In this document: piece by piece, positions 24,693-32,574 of the stretch
Numbering within the stretch: the stretch's first letter is position 1
Layout of the letters: every line of letters starts with the position of its first letter
Assembly: GCA_040219575.1 (NCBI GenBank)
Contig: JAVJSD010000072.1
Coordinates: forward strand, 1 to 44,836
Reading direction: 5' to 3'
Length of the DNA stretch: 44,836 bases
Source: JAVJSD01 sp040219575
GTDB lineage: Bacteria; Planctomycetota; Planctomycetia; Pirellulales; Pirellulaceae
The notes under the pieces: model-generated
Database searches by the model: none
Seen by the model: only the letters and a program-made list of their open reading frames with translations
What the model was told of the DNA's origin: nothing
Program-made: the position numbers and the translations under genes

Positions 24693-27629
24693 CTAGCCCG
24701 CCAACGTGGGATTCAAAAAGAAGCTGATCAACAGGAACAGGGCGATGGCGCCGACGATGATGAACATCACGTACTGACGGATGCGGCCCGTCTGCACCTC
24801 GCGCAGCGCCACTCCGATGCCGTACATCCAGGAAGCAAAGGTGTTCACGCAACCGTCGACGAACAACTGGTCGGCGAACCAGGCCCAGAAGTTCGCCAGC
24901 CAGGTGGTGCCGCGGGCGATGTTGTCGATCAGGCGGTCGATGCAGCCGCGGTCGAAACTGGATATCAGGTTCGCCGCCAGGTGCGCCGGTTTGATGAACA
25001 ACCATTCGTAGAGTTCGTCGAACCACCATTTGTTCAGCAGGAAGCGGTGGATCGGCGCGAACGACTTGCGGGCTTCCGCCGCGTCGAGCACGCGGAACCA
25101 GTAGAACACGGCCGCCAACGTGACGCCGAACGCCGCGGAGCCGAAGGCCAGCAACCCGACGGGAACGACGATCTTGGCGAAATTCTCATCCAGGTGGGCG
25201 ATCGACTCATCGGGCCACATGAAGCTGGTCAACACGCCCTCGAAGGCCTCGGTGCCCGTGGGACGCGCCTGGTGCAACATGTTCGATAGATTCAGCGGCA
25301 AGAAGGGCCACGCCACGGAAACCGCGAACACCGCCAGCACGATCAACGGCACGTACATCACTTTTGGCGATTCGTGCGCATGTTCGTAACGATGGTGGTC
25401 GCGGGGTTTGCCCAGGAAGGTCATGAACCACAGCCGGAACATGTAGAAGGCGGTAATCGTGGCGCCGCCCGCGGCCGCCGCGAAGAACACCCCGGTCCAG
25501 CGGCCGTTGGTGAGCATGTAGAGGAACGACTGCTCGAGAATGAAGTCCTTGGAGTAGTATCCCGAGAGTCCGATTCCGGCCGCCGGGATGCCCGCCCCGA
25601 TAATCGCCAGGCAGCCGATGAGCATGGTGACGCCGGTGTAGGGCATCTTCTTCAACAGGCCGCCCATCTGCGGCATCTCGTTGGTATGCACGGCGTGGAT
25701 CACCGAGCCGGAGCACATGAACAGCAGGCTCTTGAAGAAGGCGTGCGTAATGAGGTGCATGATGCCGGCCACCCAACCCCCCAGGCCGAGCGCGAGCATC
25801 ATGTAGCCGAGTTGGCTGATCGTGGAGTAGGCGAGGACCCGTTTGATGTCGGTGGCGACGATCGCGATCGTGGCGGCCATGAACAGTGTGATCGTGCCCG
25901 CCACGGCGATGACCAGCAACACCTCGGGGGCGAAGACGGGGTAGAACCGCCCCACCAGATACACGCCGGCCGCCACCATCGTCGCACTATGCACCAGGGC
26001 CGAGACCGGCGTGGGCCCTTCCATCGCGTCGGGCAACCAGACGTGCAAAGGGAACTGGGCGCTTTTGCCGACGCAGCCGCAGAAGATGCCGACGCCCGCC
26101 ACGACCAACAGCCAATAGGCCGCCGTGCTGGACGGATTCTTTTCTTGTAGTTCTGCAAGTTCGGCGTGAATGGCGGTGATCTTCGCCCGGTTGTCGGCGA
26201 CCTTGGCTCGATTCTCCGCCGTGCCGGCCAGGTTGGCCTCGTCCTGCGCCTCGGCAAGCTCGACGCGCACGTCCGTCAGTTCGCTGCGTTTCGCCTGCTT
26301 GGCGATCTCCAGGGTGTACCACTCGTCGAGCTGATGTTCGATGGCCGCGTCGATTTCCTCCTGCGAGGCGCCCTCCAAAACTTTCTTTTCGACCAACGCG
26401 GAGATTTCCTGATGGCCGCCCATCCGCAGGAAACCCTTGGGAAGAATCAACTGATTGTCGTGATGCGCGGGGCGGACGATGCTGAACATTCCCGCCTGCG
26501 TGTGCTTGTGGCCGTCGGCGTCGGTCGTGCTGATGTCGCCGAAGTTGAACGTGCCCAGCGCCGTCCAGAGGGCCATCAGGCCGATGATCATGCCGAAGTC
26601 GCCGACCCGGTTGACGATGAACGCTTTGTTGGCGGCATTCGAAGCACTCTTTCGCTCGACATAGAAGCCGATCAGGAAATACGAGCAAATGCCGACCAAC
26701 TCCCAGAACACGAACACCATCGCGATATTGCCGGCCAGCACCAGTCCCAACATGCTGAAGCAGAACAGCGACAGGTACTGGAAGAAGCGGTAATAGCGGC
26801 CGGGGCGATGCAGATGCGAGCCATCGGAGAGCGTGACCTCGTGGTCGGTGATGTCGTGCAACTCGTCGTGCATGTAGCCTTGAGCGTAGAAATGAATCAG
26901 CGTGGCGATCAGCGTCACCATGCAGAACATCGTGATCGTCAGCGTGTCGATGTAGTAACCGATCGATAGCCGCAAGCTGCCGAATTGCCCGAGCAGGTAG
27001 TAATCGCCGGCATACTCGGGCTTGGCGTGTTGCTCGGAATCGTCGTGGCCGTCGGCCGGCGACTCCGAGGTTTCGCCCTCGGCGGCCGTATCGGGCGATT
27101 GTCCGCGAACAACCGCGGCCGCGTCATCGGAATCAGCGTTGAGGGCGGAATCACCGTCCTTATCGGCCGGCTTCTCTTCGTCCGGATTGGGTTCTTCGCG
27201 AATCCCTTTCGGAGCGGGAGTCTCCTGTTCGCCTTCCTTTTCGGCCTCGGCGCTACCTGGCTCGGCGCCACGTTGCTCGGCGCCACCTTGTTCGGCGCCA
27301 CCTTGTTCGGCGCCTGCGTGCTCGGCGCCTGCGTGTTCGGCGGGAGCGTGCTCACCGGAGGCATGATCGGAGTCACCGCCGTCGCCGTGATGTTCGCCGT
27401 CGCCGTGTTCCGCATGAGCGCCGTGGTGATCGGCGGGGAAATGCCCCAGCGGCCCCAGCCAGAGCACCAAGCAGGTGAAGGAAAGCACGCTGGCCAGCAG
27501 AATCGCGCCGGTGGCCAGGAAGGCGGCGAACCGGCCCAACTGCGGACCCGCGCAGAGTATGAAGAAGAACGACGCCAACGGCAGAAGCGTGGCGACGCCC
27601 AGCAGCAGTGGTAGCAGGGAGGCGTCCAT
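24693..27629 (-). CDS. nuoL: NADH-quinone oxidoreductase subunit L with two large inserts
   Basis: A 978-residue subunit against ~610-650 in most bacteria. The core includes FVFWELVGICSYFLIGFY, NKAFIVNRVGDFGMIIGL, QFPLHVWLPDAMEGPTPVSA with LVHSATMVAAGVY, and KRVLAYSTISQLGYMMLALG. Insert one (about 65-205) is His/Asp/Glu/Ala-rich and contains the AEHAGAEQGGAEQ repeats. Insert two (about 373-503) is charged and helical (EEIDAAIEHQLDEWYTLEIA), probably coiled coil. Both lie between membrane helices, so they would form extramembrane domains. The ATG at 27629 overlaps the nuoK stop (TGATG), indicating translational coupling. Confidence 0.93.
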   Translation of the reverse strand: MDASLLPLLLGVATLLPLASFFFILCAGPQLGRFAAFLATGAILLASVLSFTCLVLWLGPLGHFPADHHGAHAEHGDGEHHGDGGDSDHASGEHAPAEHAGAEHAGAEQGGAEQGGAEQRGAEPGSAEAEKEGEQETPAPKGIREEPNPDEEKPADKDGDSALNADSDDAAAVVRGQSPDTAAEGETSESPADGHDDSEQHAKPEYAGDYYLLGQFGSLRLSIGYYIDTLTITMFCMVTLIATLIHFYAQGYMHDELHDITDHEVTLSDGSHLHRPGRYYRFFQYLSLFCFSMLGLVLAGNIAMVFVFWELVGICSYFLIGFYVERKSASNAANKAFIVNRVGDFGMIIGLMALWTALGTFNFGDISTTDADGHKHTQAGMFSIVRPAHHDNQLILPKGFLRMGGHQEISALVEKKVLEGASQEEIDAAIEHQLDEWYTLEIAKQAKRSELTDVRVELAEAQDEANLAGTAENRAKVADNRAKITAIHAELAELQEKNPSSTAAYWLLVVAGVGIFCGCVGKSAQFPLHVWLPDAMEGPTPVSALVHSATMVAAGVYLVGRFYPVFAPEVLLVIAVAGTITLFMAATIAIVATDIKRVLAYSTISQLGYMMLALGLGGWVAGIMHLITHAFFKSLLFMCSGSVIHAVHTNEMPQMGGLLKKMPYTGVTMLIGCLAIIGAGIPAAGIGLSGYYSKDFILEQSFLYMLTNGRWTGVFFAAAAGGATITAFYMFRLWFMTFLGKPRDHHRYEHAHESPKVMYVPLIVLAVFAVSVAWPFLPLNLSNMLHQARPTGTEAFEGVLTSFMWPDESIAHLDENFAKIVVPVGLLAFGSAAFGVTLAAVFYWFRVLDAAEARKSFAPIHRFLLNKWWFDELYEWLFIKPAHLAANLISSFDRGCIDRLIDNIARGTTWLANFWAWFADQLFVDGCVNTFASWMYGIGVALREVQTGRIRQYVMFIIVGAIALFLLISFFLNPTLAG
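27261..27350. repeat. Six tandem 15-bp units inside nuoL
   Basis: Six in-frame 15-bp copies of the form ctcggcgccaccttg encode a pentapeptide series (AEHAG/AEQGG/AEQRG types). The copies differ by a few substitutions, so the array is old but could change in length in five-residue steps without breaking the frame. Confidence 0.85.
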
Positions 27630-27970
27630 CAGCCCTTCAATTCGTCGGCACGGTCGACGTCAACCGTGTTGTGGTTGTTGTAAAAGTTGAGTGCGATGGC
27701 CAGCGCCACAGCGGCTTCCGCGGCGGCCAACACGATCACGAACAACGCCATCAACTGGCCGTCGAGCCCCAGTGAGTCGGGACGCAGCAACTTGCTGCCG
27801 AAGGCCACGAAGTTGATGTTCGCGCCGTTGAGCACCAGTTCGATGCCCATCAGCACGCCCAGCGCGTTGCGCTTGGTGGCCATGCAAACGGCGCCCGCCA
27901 CGAACAGCACGGCGCCGACCGCCATGTAGTGGGCCACGCCGATCGGTTGACCAATAATCCACGGCATCAT
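27629..27970 (-). CDS. nuoK: NADH-quinone oxidoreductase subunit K
   Basis: A 113-residue subunit with three hydrophobic helices: HYMAVGAVLFVAGAVCMATK, NALGVLMGIELVLNGANINF (carrying the conserved membrane Glu of GIELVLN) and LFVIVLAAAEAAVALAIALN. The open frame extends to 28231 but is out of family there; translation starts at the double Met at 27970/27967. It ends overlapping nuoL by one base and follows nuoJ by 32 bp. Confidence 0.93.
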   Translation of the reverse strand: MMPWIIGQPIGVAHYMAVGAVLFVAGAVCMATKRNALGVLMGIELVLNGANINFVAFGSKLLRPDSLGLDGQLMALFVIVLAAAEAAVALAIALNFYNNHNTVDVDRADELKG

Positions 27971-28002
27971 GATTTTTTCGCCAGCAGGGCCTACGGCTCT
28001 TT

Positions 28003-29064
28003 CTAATCCAGTTGCGACCACATGGTCGGTCGCCCGACCTTTGTGAGCAGAAAATGAACGATCCCGACCATGATCAGGTTCACAATCAAGGCTCCGGCCG
28101 CAACGCCAAGAATCACCCCAAGGTACTCGTGTCCGCGAGCCGAGAAGGCCAACACCAAAGGCATCGCCACCGACAGGGCGGCCAATCCGAAGAAGCCCCA
28201 CTTCTGCCAGAAGATGATCGCCAACACGCACAAGCCTCGCAGCGCGGCGAGGAAGATCGAAACCGGCAAGAGCCAGTCGGGGAACGAATCCAGATGCTCG
28301 GCCAGCGCTTGCGGGGGCGCGACGACAAAGACAATTCCCGCGACCACTCCGGCCACGTCACCGAGCCAGAGCAGCGCCAGTACGATCGTCGTCACGGCGA
28401 CGTATTGCTTGGAGGCCGAGGTGGGCGGCGTAGCCGTCGTCGGAACCACTCCGCTGCGGCGACGCTTGGTGCGGGCCATGTAGCCGGCGCCGATCAACAC
28501 CACCAGCAGATGCACCGAGACGATTTCGAACGGCAACAGGTATCCCGACAGGCCGTCGGCGACGGCGGCGTTGCTCTCGTCCTGCTTGTCGACCCGGCCC
28601 CCCACCAGCGCCACTCCGATGCGGGTGGTGTCCTGGGTTTCGTCGGCGACGATCGCGGCACGCTCCTCCGCCCAACCCTCGACCGGCCGCCAACTTGGAA
28701 CGGTGAAGGCGGCGAACAGAAGCAGCACCAATAGCGAGCCACCAACCAGCACACCGAGCACCCAATCACTGGGGCGGGTCTTCATCGACACGAATGCGTC
28801 TTGGGCGGTAAGCATCACCCCGAAGATGAGCAGCACCAGCGTGCCGCCCACATAAATCATCAACTGCATCGCCCCGACGAACTCGGCGCCCGCCAGGAAA
28901 AACAAGCCGGACGTCGCGCCCAGCGAAACGGTCAAGTAGAACGCCATCCGCACGATATTCGATGTGAACACCACGCCGGCGGCGAAAACGCAGGCCACCA
29001 GGGCGAACAACGTGAACAAGAACGTGTGAAAATCAACAAAGGCCAACAGCGGCGGAAGATTCAC
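28003..29064 (-). CDS. nuoJ: NADH-quinone oxidoreductase subunit J with long membrane extension
   Basis: A 353-residue protein. Residues 1-205 are NuoJ: FTSNIVRMAFYLTVSLGATS, LAGAEFVGAMQLMIYVGGTL with VLLIFGVMLT, and later LPFEIVSVHLLVVLIGAGYM. After RTKRRRSG a further ~145 residues contain about four membrane helices (TTIVLALLWLGDVAGVVAGI, FLAALRGLCVLAIIFW, GVILGVAAGALIVNLIMVGI) not found in standard NuoJ. The start is a GTG overlapping the nuoH stop (GTGA), preceded by a G-rich ribosome binding site. It directly follows nuoH; the nuoI that usually lies between them is absent. Confidence 0.9.
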   Translation of the reverse strand: MNLPPLLAFVDFHTFLFTLFALVACVFAAGVVFTSNIVRMAFYLTVSLGATSGLFFLAGAEFVGAMQLMIYVGGTLVLLIFGVMLTAQDAFVSMKTRPSDWVLGVLVGGSLLVLLLFAAFTVPSWRPVEGWAEERAAIVADETQDTTRIGVALVGGRVDKQDESNAAVADGLSGYLLPFEIVSVHLLVVLIGAGYMARTKRRRSGVVPTTATPPTSASKQYVAVTTIVLALLWLGDVAGVVAGIVFVVAPPQALAEHLDSFPDWLLPVSIFLAALRGLCVLAIIFWQKWGFFGLAALSVAMPLVLAFSARGHEYLGVILGVAAGALIVNLIMVGIVHFLLTKVGRPTMWSQLD

Positions 29065-30443
29065 CGTTCACCCCCTTCCCGCACGGCGAAGGCGACTTTC
29101 GTACGACGGACGTCCTCATCCGTCGAACCTGTCTGGGGGGCGTCTTGCGACGGACGTCGACGTCCGTCGAAAAAAGCGGTCTCGGCTTCCCTCTCGGACT
29201 CCTCAATTTCCTCCCGGGTTTGCTCGACCCAGTGCTCTCGCACCTGGCCGCGAACGATGCCGACCATCGGCAAATCGGCGCCCGTCGGCCAGTCCATCGC
29301 CTGATAAAACACAGCGCCGAGAAAGCAGACGGCGGCGATCGGAACGCAGTATTTGAGGCAGGTAGTCATCACCTGGTCGATCCGCAGCCGGGGCAGCGTC
29401 CAGCGAACCCACATCATCACGGTCACGCCGACCACGGCCTTAAAGATGAAGTTCAAACAGCCGAGCATGCTGGCCATGTAATGCCAGAACGGCGCAGAAT
29501 CCCCCAACTCGAAACCCATTCGATTGGTGACGATATCCTGGATGATGGCGGTCACCGGAACTGGACCGTTCCAGCCGCCGAAGAACAAAATCGCCGCCAA
29601 GCCGCTCACCAGGAACATCGAGCCGTACTCGGCCATGAAGAACACGCTCCAGCGGAGCCCTGAATACTCCGTGTGGAAACCGGCCACCAACTCGCTTTCG
29701 GCCTCCGCCAGGTCAAACGGCGCGCGGTTTACACTGGCCGTAGCGCAGGTGAAATAGATCCAGAAGATGATGAACGTGAACGGGTCGTTGAGGATCAGCC
29801 AGTTGGTGAACCAACCCGCCTGCATGTCGCCAATCGTCACGAGATTCATCGTGCCGCAGATCAGGACCGGCACCACGACGCACATCCCCAGCGGCACTTC
29901 GTAACTCACCACCTGCGCCGCTTCCCGCATGGCGCCGAACAGCGACCACTTGGAGCCCGAGGCGTAACCCGCCAGGATCACGCCGAACACCTCGAGCCCC
30001 AGCACGGCCAGAATAAAGAACACGGCCGTATTGATCTGCTGGCCCACCCAGCCGGAGGCGAAGGGCAACGCCAAGTATGCGGCGTAACTAGCGGAGAAGC
30101 TGATGTAAGGAGCAATCTTGAACAACAGGCGGTCGGCGGCGCCGGGCGTGATGTCTTCCTTCGTGATCAGCTTGATGCCGTCGGCGAGCGTCTGCAGCCA
30201 GCCGAACTTGCCGCCCACACGGGTGGGTCCCAGCCGGTCCTGGATGCGGCCTGAGACCTTCCGCTCCAGCCAGATGAAGAACAGGGCGCCGACCGCCACC
30301 ACGTTGATCAGCAGGAAAATGTGGATCAGCGCAGCGATTGCGTAGCCCATCGGCAAGAGCCACGATTCGGGCAGCATCCAGCCCAGACACCCGTTCAGGC
30401 AATCACGAATTAGTTCAGCCACTGCCTGGCTCGTTCTTGGCAC
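29061..30443 (-). CDS. nuoH: NADH-quinone oxidoreductase subunit H
   Basis: The quinone-site membrane subunit, about 460 residues. Diagnostic segments are FIWLERKVSGRIQDRLGPTR, GGKFGWLQTLADGIKLITKE, YEVPLGMCVVVPVLICGTMN and RAPFDLAEAESELVAGFHTE with YSGLRWSVFFMAEY. The frame has no upstream ATG: a GTG at 30443 is preceded by GGAG at short spacing and another GTG lies at 30518, so the start is uncertain. The last ~45 residues (FFDGRRRPSQDAPQTG onward) are encoded by a palindromic repeat and look acquired. Nothing from nuoA-G precedes it, so the peripheral arm must be encoded elsewhere. Confidence 0.9.
   Translation of the reverse strand: MPRTSQAVAELIRDCLNGCLGWMLPESWLLPMGYAIAALIHIFLLINVVAVGALFFIWLERKVSGRIQDRLGPTRVGGKFGWLQTLADGIKLITKEDITPGAADRLLFKIAPYISFSASYAAYLALPFASGWVGQQINTAVFFILAVLGLEVFGVILAGYASGSKWSLFGAMREAAQVVSYEVPLGMCVVVPVLICGTMNLVTIGDMQAGWFTNWLILNDPFTFIIFWIYFTCATASVNRAPFDLAEAESELVAGFHTEYSGLRWSVFFMAEYGSMFLVSGLAAILFFGGWNGPVPVTAIIQDIVTNRMGFELGDSAPFWHYMASMLGCLNFIFKAVVGVTVMMWVRWTLPRLRIDQVMTTCLKYCVPIAAVCFLGAVFYQAMDWPTGADLPMVGIVRGQVREHWVEQTREEIEESEREAETAFFDGRRRPSQDAPQTGSTDEDVRRTKVAFAVREGGER
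29103..29169. repeat. Palindromic repeats at the 3' end of nuoH
   Basis: CGACGGACGTC-GACGTCCGTCG (29148-29169) is a perfect 22-bp palindrome. An imperfect relative (cgacggacgtcctcatccgtcg) sits at 29103-29124. Similar ggacgtccgtc words occur near 11903-11940. They look like copies of one dispersed palindromic element, here read through as coding sequence. Confidence 0.75.
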
Positions 30444-30768
30444 AAGCTCCGGGGGCGGGAGAATCCGGAGCTGGGGGTAGTCGATCGAAGCGGACGGACG
30501 AGCGGAAGACTCCCACACTCGGCCACCGCGGATTCCTGGCGGACATCAAGATCGTGAAATATGGCACAAGGCCCTTGCCGTCGACAAGCCCCCGCGTCGC
30601 CAAAATTGCCCGGTTTCTTCCCCGAAGAGCGGTGGGAGCCGACCGCGCAACGCGCTTGCTGGAAACATCCGCAGGTTTCGCTTCGCGAGATCCTCTCCCC
30701 CCAGAAACCGCCCAACCGCGGGTACATTGCGAACCGCCGCTGTGCGACCCAGGCGACTACCCAGGCGA
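30444..30768. other. Intergenic region upstream of nuoH
   Basis: No protein-like frame is convincing. The open frames on the minus strand are Arg/Cys/Ser-rich. The tandem phrase 'caggcgactac' occurs twice around 30750-30770. A nuo promoter is expected here, but no clear -35/-10 pair was found. Confidence 0.35.
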
Positions 30769-31635
30769 CTACGCCGCCGACATGTTCGAGGAAGGATGCG
30801 AGATCGCGGTGGACAGCCCCTCCAGTCGAGCGAACTCTTGCTGCAACTCTTGGTTCAGGAACGGCTTGGAAAGCACACTTCCGGCGCCGGCGCGAAGCAT
30901 TCGGTCGTGATCCTCAACACGCGGAAAGGTCAGCAGCACGACGGTCGCCATCGGCTTCACCGCTGCCACGAGCGATTGCAGCCTCTGCGCCTCGGTGGCA
31001 TCGCCGTTCGCCCCATCCCACAGCAGCAACTTGACGCCTCCCACGACGACCGGCAGCCGCGGAGAAAGCCACGCCGTCGCATGCCCCCACGACTGGCAAG
31101 TTTCCGCCAGCGCCAAGTAGTCGCCATGGGTCGGTGAGTGAATGCCGACGAGTCCCTGGCCGCAAGCTTCCCGGATCGCTGGCGCCGCCAACAGCCGCTC
31201 CGCGGAGGTGGCGGTGCGGGGCAGAATCCGAGAGCCGCGGAGGTCCGCAGCAAGCATCGCCGCCCACCTGGCCCGCGATTCGTACCAGTACACACGCTCC
31301 ACGCCTGGACAAGGATGGCCGCTCCGCGTTTCCCCTTCCGCCCAGCTTCCCAGCAAGCAATGCAGGCGGGCCAGCGGCGCCGCGCGATGGAGCGACTCGA
31401 TCTGGCGCGTCGAGAACTGTCCCGGGCGAGATTGGGCCACGACGATCAGGCGCGGCAAGCGCCGCGTTGCATCGAGGTGCGTGGACGCAGCCTGCATGTC
31501 GTCCATCACAAGAAGTTGCGTATGCGTCTTCAGCCAGGACTCCGCGTCACGAAAATCCCGGTGACGAAAATCGCCGACGAGCAGCACCCGCGGCGCCCCC
31601 GGTAAACCCTTCTGGTCGCGTGCGTCCCGTTCCAT
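30769..31635 (-). CDS. Receiver-like hypothetical protein
   Basis: A 288-residue soluble protein. The first part (PRVLLVGDFRHRDFRDAESW, LPRLIVVAQSRPGQFSTRQI) and the last part (GGVKLLLWDGANGDATEAQR, ATVVLLTFPRVEDHDRML, GAGSVLSKPFLNQELQQEF) both resemble response-regulator receiver folds. They have the LxKP motif of the last strand but no clear acidic pocket or phospho-acceptor in the usual DD...D arrangement. It may be a degenerate pseudo-receiver pair. No DNA-binding domain is visible. It is 60 bp downstream of the HTH-EIIA gene and probably co-transcribed, hinting at a shared regulatory job. Confidence 0.6.
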   Translation of the reverse strand: MERDARDQKGLPGAPRVLLVGDFRHRDFRDAESWLKTHTQLLVMDDMQAASTHLDATRRLPRLIVVAQSRPGQFSTRQIESLHRAAPLARLHCLLGSWAEGETRSGHPCPGVERVYWYESRARWAAMLAADLRGSRILPRTATSAERLLAAPAIREACGQGLVGIHSPTHGDYLALAETCQSWGHATAWLSPRLPVVVGGVKLLLWDGANGDATEAQRLQSLVAAVKPMATVVLLTFPRVEDHDRMLRAGAGSVLSKPFLNQELQQEFARLEGLSTAISHPSSNMSAA

Positions 31636-31695
31636 GGCATTGCGTCAAGCGATGGCCCGACGACCTTCTTCAACTGCGGTCACGTCCTTAGTCTC

Positions 31696-32394
31696 TTACG
31701 GCAGTCGCTGCTCGGCCTCGCAAACCGCCTCCCAAGCCTCGACCGGGCCGCCGGCCGAGCGAATCGCGTCGAGCATGGCGGAGTCGGCCACCAGTCGACT
31801 CAGGCGAGCGAGCACGCGGAGGTGCACGCGGTCGTCGGTCGAACAGATCAGAAAAAACACGTCGGTCATCGCCGCTCCGCCGAAGGGAATCCCGCTCTGC
31901 GTACAGCCGAGAGCCAACAGCGGTTCGGCGAGAATCGTTTCCATTGGGCGACGGGGGTGCAACAGCGCCACGCCGTTGTCGAGCGCCGTGGGATGCAGGC
32001 TTTCCCGCTCCGCCACCGCCTCGGCCATTTTCTCGGGATCCCACAACAAGCCGGTGTCGGCGGCCAGATTCGCCATCGCGGTAATCACCGAATTCCGCGT
32101 CCGGGCCAGCAAGGGAACAGCAATCGCCTCGCGGTGCAATAGTCCTGAGATCGAGACCGAATCCTCCACGGCGTGGGAGCGTTCGAGCACCGTCTCCATC
32201 TCGACCAATTCTCCCTCGTCGGAGAGTCCGATACGGTCCTCGAGCCAGTGATGGATCTCAGCCTGTGAGAATCGCCATTGCCCCCCCACTTTTCGACCTG
32301 GCACCTTGCCTCGATCGGCCAACCGCATGACCTGCTGCGGGGTGAGGTGCAGGTAGACGGCGAGACTGTCGATGTCGAAATCTTCTTTGGGCAC
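31696..32394 (-). CDS. Excisionase-type HTH fused to a PTS EIIA (fructose/nitrogen type) domain
   Basis: About 232 residues. Residues 8-55 (DSLAVYLHLTPQQVMRLADR, GKVPGRKVGGQWRFSQAEIH) form a MerR/excisionase-type helix-turn-helix. Residues ~85-230 are a type 2 EIIA domain, with His146 in NGVALLHPRRP at the phospho-acceptor position and the later VFFLICSTDDRVHLRVLARL segment. No PTS permease is near, so a regulatory PTS-like role is likely: phosphorylation state controlling DNA or protein binding. The frame extends to a GTG at 32484, but the conserved part starts at the GTG at 32394. Divergent from the TPR gene. Confidence 0.75.
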   Translation of the reverse strand: MPKEDFDIDSLAVYLHLTPQQVMRLADRGKVPGRKVGGQWRFSQAEIHHWLEDRIGLSDEGELVEMETVLERSHAVEDSVSISGLLHREAIAVPLLARTRNSVITAMANLAADTGLLWDPEKMAEAVAERESLHPTALDNGVALLHPRRPMETILAEPLLALGCTQSGIPFGGAAMTDVFFLICSTDDRVHLRVLARLSRLVADSAMLDAIRSAGGPVEAWEAVCEAEQRLP

Positions 32395-32574
32395 GATCGC
32401 GATCCGGCAAATTGGGGCGGGCGACGCATTGTCGCCCCAGACGCACGGCGGTGTCCAGACCGGAATGCCGCCGTGTGGGGCCACGTCGCGACGACGTCGG
32501 TTTCCCTTGCCTTGTCGTCCACATCACGGGTATGCTGAAATTCAGGGCGAATGCTTTCTCCGCGAGGATCATCC

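Noticed and set aside
27253..27350. CRISPR-like array
   Set aside because: The repeats are contiguous 15-bp coding units without spacers.
30410..30727. Small minus-strand gene upstream of nuoH
   Set aside because: Translation is Cys/Arg/Ser-rich without structure, and there is no ribosome binding site; it overlaps the likely nuoH start.
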